Shown piece after piece: positions 1 to 5,426 of a stretch of DNA of 6,914 nucleotides. The stretch is taken from contig JAJDAM010000005.1 in assembly GCA_029261905.1 (NCBI GenBank), positions 1 through 6,914 on the forward strand. The letters run 5' to 3'. The first letter of the stretch is position 1, and every line of letters starts with the position of its first letter. A program made the translations under genes and the position numbers. Source of the stretch: Deltaproteobacteria bacterium (GTDB lineage Bacteria > Myxococcota_A > UBA9160 > SMWR01). The notes under the pieces are model-generated. The model had not been told where the DNA came from. It did no database searches and worked only from the letters and a program-made list of their open reading frames with translations.

Positions 1-338
1 ACGAGCCCGCTCAGGTGACACCGCCGAGCGAACACTACGTGCTGCACTGCTCGGGGTGTCATCGTCTCGATGGACGGGGTGTCCCGGGAACGACGCCGAG
101 CCTGCGCGGCCTGGCCGGATTGCTGAGCACGCCCGAGGGACGCAGCTATCTGTCGCGCGTGCCGGGTGTCGCACAGGCTCCATTGACCGATGCCGAGTTG
201 GCACGGCTGCTCAATTGGGTGTTGGCCGAGTGGTCTCCCGGGGTGCCGGAACCTCCCTTCTCTGAACGAGAGGTGGGCGAATCGCGCAAGCAGCCTCTGC
301 GGGATACCCGGGCCGCGCGCGCAGTGTTGAATCGATGA
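1..338 (+). CDS. c-type cytochrome, C-terminal part (5' end outside window)
   Basis: The frame is open from the window edge (first full codon at position 3) to TGA at 336-338, so the gene probably begins upstream; the GTG at 15 has no ribosome site and no room for a signal peptide. One haem c attachment motif, CSGCH, is encoded at 48-62, preceded by a Tyr-Val-Leu-His run and followed by a Gly-Arg-Gly turn, typical of small class I periplasmic cytochromes. The later VPGVAQAPL stretch and the AELARLLNWVL helix match the end of a monohaem cytochrome fold. Such proteins carry electrons in the periplasm, usually for a dehydrogenase encoded nearby, which here would lie to the left. Oddly, no methionine occurs after the haem motif, so the usual distal ligand is missing. 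The tail after the last helix is charged and looks disordered. The cytochrome c call is firm; the partner and exact subfamily are unknown. Confidence 0.85.
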   Translation, partial: EPAQVTPPSEHYVLHCSGCHRLDGRGVPGTTPSLRGLAGLLSTPEGRSYLSRVPGVAQAPLTDAELARLLNWVLAEWSPGVPEPPFSEREVGESRKQPLRDTRAARAVLNR

Positions 339-350
339 CCGGTCAATCGA
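332..350. promoter_or_regulatory. near-perfect palindrome over the cytochrome stop codon
   Basis: The sequence TCGATGACCGGTCAATCGA has a perfect 10-bp core (TGACCGGTCA, 336-345), and both sides extend with TCGA arms if one extra A on the right is allowed. With no loop it is a poor terminator hairpin but a plausible binding site for a dimeric regulator. It lies about 190 bases upstream of the predicted sigma-54 start site of the desaturase gene, within the range where activator sites for sigma-54 promoters are found. The role is inferred only. Confidence 0.3.
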
Positions 351-503
351 GCAGCCTCATTGCAATACGGTGACCCAGGTTGCCCCGCTCTGGTTTCGTG
401 ACATGTGGCGTAACGTCCAAATCGCTCGCCATTTCGGTCCCCATCGCGCCGTCGAACGGGGTCTGAATGAGAATTGGGCGTTGGATTCGGATCACGGCAG
501 TGG

Positions 504-520
504 CTGGCACACTGATTGCT
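504..520 (+). promoter_or_regulatory. candidate sigma-54 (RpoN) -24/-12 promoter of the desaturase gene
   Basis: CTGGCACACTGATTGCT matches the sigma-54 consensus YTGGCACGRNNNTTGCW at all defined bases except the GR pair after TGGCAC, which reads AC here. The invariant GG (506-507) and GC (518-519) are separated by exactly 10 bases, as required. The predicted start of transcription is near 530, giving a leader of about 20 bases that includes the G-rich ribosome site at 534-540 before the ATG at 550. Known biology: such promoters need an ATP-dependent enhancer-binding activator, and none is encoded in the window. The rest of the 339-549 gap shows no convincing gene. Confidence 0.6.
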
Positions 521-549
521 TTCGATAGCCGGCGGGGGGACAGGCAATC

Positions 550-1617
550 ATGAGCAATCAACGCGAAGAGTCGATTCCAGTTGCCAGGGCTTGGGCCATC
601 GTCAGCGATCTGCGGCCCCGAAAAATGTGGGTGTATTGGCTCGACTTCCTGGGTTCGGTGACGCTCGGCTGGAGTGCATTTGCATTCGCCGTCGCGTCTC
701 CGGTGCTGTCCTTTCGTCAGGGAGTGCTCTGTGTCGTGGCGGGGTTCGCTCTGTACCGGGCTGTGATCTTCACGCATGAACTCGCCCACGCGCCGCTCGA
801 TACGCTGAAAAGCTTCAGAGCCGTGTGGAATCTACTCTGTGGCTTCCCGCTGCTGGTCCCTTCGTTCACCTATCGCGGGGTACACCGGGATCACCATCGA
901 CGAGATCTCTATGGAAAGCGGGAAGACGGAGAGTACGTTCCGTTCGCGATCGAGGCGCCGTACAAGATCGTTCTCTATCTGCTGCTCCCCGTGGTTCTGC
1001 CGCTGTTGTTCGTGGCCCGATTCTTGATACTCGTGCCACTGTCGTACCTGAACCGCAGCGTGCGACGATTCAGCTGGCAGCGCGCGTCGTCTCTGACCAT
1101 CGACCTGTCCTACGAGCGGCCCTTGCCGTCGGCCGAAGAAGAGCCAGTCTGGAAGCGACAAGAACTCGCCGCCTTCGGGTTCGTCGTCGGCGCGATCGCG
1201 CTGGTTGCGCTGCAGCTCGTTGCGATCGATGCGCTGCTCGTCTGGTACCAGATCACAGTCTTGATCTTGTTCGTGAATTCTCTGCGAACGCTGGTCGCTC
1301 ACCGCTATCAAAGCAACGGCGACCGGACCCTGGAGATCGATGAGCAGTTTCTGGACTCGATCGACATTCCAGGCCATCCGATCTTCACCCCGCTGTGGGC
1401 GCCCGTCGGGTTGCGATACCACGCGACTCATCACCTGTTTCCGCGACTCCCCTACCACGCCCTGGGAGCGGCCCATCGCCGTCTCGCCCAGCAGCTACCG
1501 GACTCGGCGTATCTCGAGGCGACCCGCAGTGGGCTGTTGGACGCATTGGCCAGGTTGTGGGTGGATGCTGGGGAATCCCGAGTCGAGAGCGATGCCGAGC
1601 TGGGATTGCCTTCCTGA
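550..1617 (+). CDS. membrane fatty acid desaturase family protein
   Basis: A 355-residue integral membrane di-iron enzyme. The three histidine boxes are clear: HELAH (76-80), HRDHH (112-116) and HATHH (291-295), i.e. HxxxH, HxxHH and HxxHH, plus a conserved-looking AHRY at 250-253. Hydrophobic segments lie near 33-50, 58-75, 138-165 and 207-243, leaving the boxes on the cytoplasmic face. Known members use O2 and electrons from a ferredoxin or similar donor to desaturate acyl chains; some relatives hydroxylate or make ketocarotenoids, so the substrate is open. The start ATG is set by a G-rich ribosome site (534-540) and follows a candidate sigma-54 promoter. It is separated from the next gene by 125 bases containing another promoter, so it is probably its own transcription unit. 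The soluble stretch between boxes two and three (about 166-205) is charged. The family call is very sure; the reaction less so. Confidence 0.9.
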   Translation: MSNQREESIPVARAWAIVSDLRPRKMWVYWLDFLGSVTLGWSAFAFAVASPVLSFRQGVLCVVAGFALYRAVIFTHELAHAPLDTLKSFRAVWNLLCGFPLLVPSFTYRGVHRDHHRRDLYGKREDGEYVPFAIEAPYKIVLYLLLPVVLPLLFVARFLILVPLSYLNRSVRRFSWQRASSLTIDLSYERPLPSAEEEPVWKRQELAAFGFVVGAIALVALQLVAIDALLVWYQITVLILFVNSLRTLVAHRYQSNGDRTLEIDEQFLDSIDIPGHPIFTPLWAPVGLRYHATHHLFPRLPYHALGAAHRRLAQQLPDSAYLEATRSGLLDALARLWVDAGESRVESDAELGLPS

Positions 1618-1688
1618 GTCATCGCGCGTTGAAACGAAACGCGATTGCTGCCCAATGCACCCTCTAGGACGGGCTCGGATCGGCTCGA

Positions 1689-1718
1689 TTGGAAAATTTG
1701 CACTAGTAGTGCAATAAT
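1689..1718 (+). promoter_or_regulatory. candidate sigma-70-type promoter of the oxygenase operon
   Basis: TTGGAA (1689-1694) resembles the -35 box TTGACA at four of six bases, and AATAAT (1713-1718) matches the -10 box TATAAT at five of six, with an 18-base spacer. The stretch is AT-rich compared with its surroundings. Transcription would start near 1725, leaving a short leader before the ATG at 1743. The inverted repeat at 1698-1714 lies inside the spacer and touches the -10 box, which supports a repressible promoter. Confidence 0.5.
1698..1714. promoter_or_regulatory. 17-bp perfect inverted repeat, probable TetR-family operator
   Basis: TTGCACTAGTAGTGCAA consists of two perfect 8-base arms (TTGCACTA and TAGTGCAA) around a single central G at 1706. 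Length, symmetry and position between the -35 and -10 elements are typical of operators bound by TetR-type dimers. The gene at 3574-4203 in the same operon encodes such a regulator and is the natural candidate. I noticed no second copy of this repeat in the window. Confidence 0.65.
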
Positions 1719-1742
1719 GGTGCGAATCGAGGAGGAAGCATC

Positions 1743-3569
1743 ATGGCGGATTCATCCCACGACCACCCCACACAAGATGCCGGCACCGATCTTGGATTCG
1801 ATCCCAACGCGCTGCGCGATCGCTACCGAGAAGAGCGCGACAAGCGCCTTCGCTCGGACGGAAACGAGCAGTACGTGGCGGTCGAAGGCGAGTTCGCACA
1901 TTTCCTCGATGACCCGTACGCGGAGCCTGGATTCAGCCGCGAACCGCTGACCGACGAAGTCGAAGTTCTGGTCATCGGCGGAGGCTTTGGTGGGCTGCTG
2001 GCCGGTGCGCGATTGCGACAGTCCGGTGTCGAGGACATCCGCATCATCGATCCGGCGTCGGACTTCGGTGGGACCTGGTATTGGAACCGCTATCCGGGGA
2101 TCGCGTGCGACATCGAATCGTACACCTATCTCCCGCTGCTCGAGGAGATCGGCTACGTGCCGAAAGAAAAATACTCTTTCGGCAAAGAGATCCTCGAGCA
2201 CAGCCAGGCGATCGCGCGCAAATTCGATCTCTACCGCGACGTCTGTTTCCAGACGCGCGTCGAAGACCTGCGCTGGGATGAGGAAGAAGCCCGCTGGATC
2301 GTCACCACGAATCGCAACGATCGCATGAAGGCGCATTACCTGTGCCTCGCTACCGGGCCGCTGAACCGACCGAAGCTTCCGGGCATCCAGGGAATCGAAG
2401 ATTTCGAGGGCCACACCTTCCACGCCAGCCGCTGGGACTACGAGTACACGGGCGGTAGTTCGGAAGGGGGTCTGACCGGCTTGAAGGGCAAGCGCGTCGG
2501 CATCATCGGAACCGGTGCGACGTCGGTCCAATGTGTTCCGCACGTCGGCGAATGGGCGGAGCAGCTCTACGTGTTCCAGCGCACTCCTTCGTCGATCGAT
2601 GTGAAGAACAACCCGCCCACCGATCCCGAGTGGGCCAGGAGTTTGAAACCGGGTTGGCATCAACACCGGATGGACAACTTCAACGGACTCGTCTCGGGCG
2701 TCCCCCAGCCGGAAGATCTGGTCAACGACGGATGGACCGATCTCATCGGAAAGCTCGTCGTCGGCCTTCAACAGGGACGGGCGACCGACATGTCACCCGA
2801 GGGCATCGCGAGTGCCGTCGAGGTCGCGGACTTCGAAAAGATGGAGGAGATCCGCGCCCGGGTAGATTCGGTGGTCGTCGATCCCGAGACGGCCGAAGCG
2901 CTCAAGCCCTACTACCGACAATTCTGCAAGCGCCCGTGCTTCCACAACGAGTACCTCGAGACCTTCAATCGCCCGAACGTGCAGTTGGTCGATACGAAGG
3001 GTCGTGGCGTGGAGCGAATCACGAAGAAGGGTGTCGTGGTCGCGGGACACGAATACGAGGTCGACTGCTTGATCTACGCGAGCGGTTTCGAAGTCGGGAC
3101 CGACTTCTCGCGACGAGCTGGGCTGCAGCTGTACGGCCGGGGCGGCGAGAGCCTGACGGAGAAGTGGGCCGACGGCATCCGCACGCTTCACGGGATGCAT
3201 GTCCACGGTTTCCCGAACTGCTTCATCATGAGCAACCCACAAGCGGGTTTCACGGCCAGCTATCCCCACCTGCTCGACGAGCAAGCCAAACACCTCGCCT
3301 ACATCGTGAAGACGGGCACCGAGAAGGGGATTCGCGAGGTCGAGGTGACCGAAGAAGGTGAGCAAGCGTGGGTCGCGCAATGCATCGAGAAGGCGCGCAA
3401 CACGGGTGACTTCTTCGAGAACTGTACGCCGGGCTACTACAACAACGAAGGCAAGACATCCGAGCAGAGCGCCCAGAACGGCTTCTACGGCGGAGGGTCG
3501 CTCGAGTTCTTCAAGATCCTCGAAGATTGGCGCGCCGAAGGCCACCTCGAAGGGTTGGATCTCAGCTAG
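1743..3569 (+). CDS. type I Baeyer-Villiger monooxygenase (FAD/NADPH-dependent)
   Basis: A 608-residue soluble flavoprotein that should convert a ketone to an ester or lactone with O2 and NADPH. Evidence in order: FAD-binding GGGFGG (79-84); the second BVMO signature from GGTWYW (109-114) through YPG to Asp123; the BVMO fingerprint F-x-G-x3-H-x3-W at 221-231; the NADPH-binding GTGATS (256-261); a CKRP segment (395-398) whose Arg397 corresponds to the family's catalytic arginine; and a C-terminal AGFTASYPHLLDEQ block. An N-terminal extension of about 70 residues, with RDRYREERDKRLR, places it nearer the cyclopentadecanone monooxygenase and pentalenolactone-pathway group than short cyclohexanone enzymes; that placement is from memory of the families. 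The start is fixed by AGGAGG (1730-1735), seven bases before ATG. It is first in the operon, directly under the operator. No signs of truncation. The substrate is unknown, possibly a bulky cyclic, steroidal or long-chain ketone. Confidence 0.93.
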   Translation: MADSSHDHPTQDAGTDLGFDPNALRDRYREERDKRLRSDGNEQYVAVEGEFAHFLDDPYAEPGFSREPLTDEVEVLVIGGGFGGLLAGARLRQSGVEDIRIIDPASDFGGTWYWNRYPGIACDIESYTYLPLLEEIGYVPKEKYSFGKEILEHSQAIARKFDLYRDVCFQTRVEDLRWDEEEARWIVTTNRNDRMKAHYLCLATGPLNRPKLPGIQGIEDFEGHTFHASRWDYEYTGGSSEGGLTGLKGKRVGIIGTGATSVQCVPHVGEWAEQLYVFQRTPSSIDVKNNPPTDPEWARSLKPGWHQHRMDNFNGLVSGVPQPEDLVNDGWTDLIGKLVVGLQQGRATDMSPEGIASAVEVADFEKMEEIRARVDSVVVDPETAEALKPYYRQFCKRPCFHNEYLETFNRPNVQLVDTKGRGVERITKKGVVVAGHEYEVDCLIYASGFEVGTDFSRRAGLQLYGRGGESLTEKWADGIRTLHGMHVHGFPNCFIMSNPQAGFTASYPHLLDEQAKHLAYIVKTGTEKGIREVEVTEEGEQAWVAQCIEKARNTGDFFENCTPGYYNNEGKTSEQSAQNGFYGGGSLEFFKILEDWRAEGHLEGLDLS

Positions 3570-3573
3570 CCCA

Positions 3574-4203
3574 GTGCGTTCAGCTGCAGCCGCTGCCGAA
3601 CGACTCGACGGACGACAGAGCCGTACGCTCCGCTCTCGCCTGGCGATCTGCGAGGCGTGTCTGGATATCGTCCAGGAAGGCACGTTACAGCCGAGTGCCG
3701 ATGAGATTGCCGAGCGTGCCGGTGTGTCGCGCCGGTCGGTCTTCAATCACTTCGCCGACCTCGGCGAACTCTACGATGCGGTCGTCGAGGTCGGGATGCA
3801 GCGCTGTGCGCCGCTGCTCGAGGAGATCCCGTTAGGGGCACCGGTCGATCAACGTGTCGATCGGTTGGTCGAAGTTCGAACGAGTTTCCTCGAGGCGACC
3901 GCAGCGTTCACGCGCGCGCTGACCGCGCAAGCGCTCGTCGGGCCGGCTTCCGATCAGGCGATTCGCGTATCGCGAGATGCGCTGCGGCTGCAACACCGGG
4001 AAGTCGAAACTCTCTTCGCTGGGGAACTCACCAGCCAATCCGCCAGCGCGCGCGACGAAATCATCGAGGCGATGGCGGGCGCAATGAGCCCTCTGCAATG
4101 GGAGTATCTTCGTCGAAGTCGCAGCCACTCGCTGACGCGCGCGCGCGCGGTGGTGAAGCGAACCGTGGTGTCCATTCTCCGAGACGCGGGTGTCCGCACA
4201 TAG
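3574..4203 (+). CDS. TetR family transcriptional regulator
   Basis: A 209-residue regulator. Residues 41-60 form the TetR helix-turn-helix (ADEIAERAG, then the recognition helix SRRSVFNHF), followed by the typical LGELYDAVVE helix; residues 90-209 are the helical ligand-binding and dimer domain, ending in the common VVKRTVVSILRDAG helix. The start is a choice: no ATG lies before the DNA-binding domain, and GTG at 3574 is the first in-frame start after the BVMO stop, four bases downstream. No good Shine-Dalgarno precedes it, so translation probably depends on ribosomes ending the BVMO gene. Being inside the operon it likely controls, it should repress its own synthesis through the repeat at 1698-1714 until a ligand (substrate or product of the oxygenases) releases it. 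A (CG)7 run lies in its 3' part. The family call is firm, the start moderately so, and the target inferred. Confidence 0.88.
   Translation: MRSAAAAAERLDGRQSRTLRSRLAICEACLDIVQEGTLQPSADEIAERAGVSRRSVFNHFADLGELYDAVVEVGMQRCAPLLEEIPLGAPVDQRVDRLVEVRTSFLEATAAFTRALTAQALVGPASDQAIRVSRDALRLQHREVETLFAGELTSQSASARDEIIEAMAGAMSPLQWEYLRRSRSHSLTRARAVVKRTVVSILRDAGVRT
4136..4149. repeat. (CG)7 dinucleotide run inside the regulator gene
   Basis: Seven consecutive CG units encode part of a Thr-Arg-Ala-Arg-Ala stretch near the C terminus of the TetR protein. Such alternating runs can slip during replication, and a change of one unit would shift the frame and remove the last helix. It can also simply reflect high-GC Arg/Ala coding. 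Confidence 0.7.
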
Positions 4204-4246
4204 CGGATCCGGTGGCAATGATGTTGGAACAAACGTGTGTAATGCG

Positions 4247-4253
4247 AGAGGGA
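4247..4253 (+). promoter_or_regulatory. ribosome binding site that fixes the P450 start
   Basis: AGAGGGA lies five bases before ATG at 4259. The frame is also open to an ATG at 4190, but that one overlaps the regulator gene, has no such site, and would add 23 residues without P450 character. The downstream start is therefore preferred. Confidence 0.65.
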
Positions 4254-4258
4254 CGAGC

Positions 4259-5425
4259 ATGACGAATGCGAACAGCGAACAGCCATTGCAGCCGGAGGAT
4301 GTCTACGCCGAATACCGGGAGTTGCGCGCCAGTCGACCGGTGTCACGCGACGACGATGGGCCGTGGCGTGTGGCGCTCTATGAAGACGTACGGCACGTGA
4401 TGAAGACACACGCCACCTTTTCCTCGGAGGTGTCGCAGGCCGTGCAGGAAGACGGCAGTGCCAGAGTCAGCATGCTCTTCAGCGATCCGCCCGTTCACTC
4501 CCGACTTCGGGATCTCGTGAGCCGCGCGTTCACGCCTCGACAGGTTTCCGCCCAGGCCGACGCGATCAAGGCGCGTTGCGAACAGCTCGTCACGCGACTG
4601 GCCGCCGACGACACCGGAGACCTGATCAAAGGGCTCGCCGCCCCGCTGCCGGTGGGAGTGATCGCGACCATGCTCGGTGTAGAAGACGGAGACTTCGACA
4701 CGTTCAAACGCTGGTCCGACGTCATCTTCGGGAACATCGGCGAGATCCTGATGGCCACGCCGAGCGAAGAGGCGGTCGCCGCCAGCGAAGAGATGAACGC
4801 CTACTTTCTCGAACGCATCGCGGCACTCCGCACGAGCCCACGCAGCCACCTGCTGTCGGATCTCGTCCACGTCGAGACCGACGAGGGACGACTCACCGAT
4901 GCGGAGCTGCTGATGTTCTGTGCGCTGTTGTTGATCGCGGGAAACGAGACGACCACCAGCTTGATCGTCGGCGCCACCCGGGTCTTTCACGAACAGCCCG
5001 AGACGTTCGACTGGCTCAAGAAATCCCCCGAGATGGTCCCCGGCTTTCTGGAAGAGACCCTCCGCTACCACTCGCCGTTCAAGATGTCGATCCGACGGGC
5101 GCTGCACGATGTCGAACTCCGCGGCCAGAAGATCTCGGAGGGAGACCTGATCCTGCCGTTGATCGCGTCGGCGAATCGCGATGAGCGGGTCTTCGAGCGG
5201 GCCAGCGAGTTCGTCTTCGATCGCAATCCCAATCCTCACCTCGCGTTTGGTCTCGGCATCCACAGTTGCCTGGGTGCATCACTCGCACGTCTCGAGGCGA
5301 AGATCGCGGTGACCTCGATGCTCGAACACCTGGATGGTATTTCGATTTCCGATTTCAACCCGGCAGAGCTGGACGGATTCGGCGCGCCGGCGTCGATTCC
5401 CGTCTCGATTCGGAGGGCCGCCTGA
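4259..5425 (+). CDS. cytochrome P450, bacterial class I type
   Basis: A 388-residue soluble haem-thiolate monooxygenase. Visible motifs: the helix C region SDPPVHSRLR (75-84); the oxygen-activating I-helix AGNETT (227-232), with Asn where many have His or Asp; the ExxR motif E266-T-L-R269; and the haem loop FGLGIHSCLG (330-339) with Cys337 as the iron ligand. The length and lack of a membrane anchor fit soluble bacterial P450s that take electrons from a ferredoxin and ferredoxin reductase; neither is encoded here, so they must come from elsewhere in the genome. The gene follows the regulator by 55 bases without a clear promoter and is followed after one base by the beta-hydroxylase-like gene, so it is probably part of the same transcript as the BVMO. 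A hydroxylation feeding ketone formation for the BVMO, or acting on its product, is a reasonable guess. The CYP family and substrate cannot be assigned by eye. Confidence 0.95.
   Translation: MTNANSEQPLQPEDVYAEYRELRASRPVSRDDDGPWRVALYEDVRHVMKTHATFSSEVSQAVQEDGSARVSMLFSDPPVHSRLRDLVSRAFTPRQVSAQADAIKARCEQLVTRLAADDTGDLIKGLAAPLPVGVIATMLGVEDGDFDTFKRWSDVIFGNIGEILMATPSEEAVAASEEMNAYFLERIAALRTSPRSHLLSDLVHVETDEGRLTDAELLMFCALLLIAGNETTTSLIVGATRVFHEQPETFDWLKKSPEMVPGFLEETLRYHSPFKMSIRRALHDVELRGQKISEGDLILPLIASANRDERVFERASEFVFDRNPNPHLAFGLGIHSCLGASLARLEAKIAVTSMLEHLDGISISDFNPAELDGFGAPASIPVSIRRAA
5412..5417 (+). promoter_or_regulatory. ribosome binding site that fixes the beta-hydroxylase-like start
   Basis: GGAGGG lies inside the last P450 codons, nine bases before ATG at 5427 and twelve before the second in-frame ATG at 5430. 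The spacing favours 5427, one base after the P450 stop, and implies coupled translation of the two genes. Confidence 0.6.
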
Positions 5426-5426
5426 C

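Noticed and set aside
425..465. CCCC...GGGG pairing in the gap before the desaturase, considered as terminator for the cytochrome gene
   Set aside because: Only four pairs around a loop of about 15 bases and no T-run follow, so stability and context do not support a terminator.
343..789. Minus-strand open frame of 148 codons across the 339-549 gap
   Set aside because: Composition is Arg/His/Pro-rich without a fold or family, it runs into the desaturase coding region, and it would cover the candidate sigma-54 promoter.
550..1617. Desaturase considered as an AlkB-type alkane hydroxylase because of the HELAH box
   Set aside because: The second and third boxes are HRDHH and HATHH with desaturase spacing, and the AlkB-specific boxes are absent.
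1752..2771. Long open frame on the minus strand opposite the BVMO gene (339 codons)
   Set aside because: It lies entirely antisense to a gene with full BVMO motifs, shows no recognisable domain, and such open antisense frames are common in high-GC DNA. The same holds for the minus-strand frames at 2793-3746, 4343-5263 and 5355-5975.
4213..4228. Second sigma-54-like sequence (TGGCAA, five bases, TTGGA) before the P450 gene
   Set aside because: The -24 half is fair but the invariant GC of the -12 element reads GG, so a functional RpoN promoter is unlikely.
4190..4258. Upstream ATG extending the P450 by 23 residues
   Set aside because: It overlaps the end of the TetR gene, lacks a ribosome site, and encodes Gly/Ser/Asn-rich sequence unlike P450 N termini; ATG 4259 has a good site.
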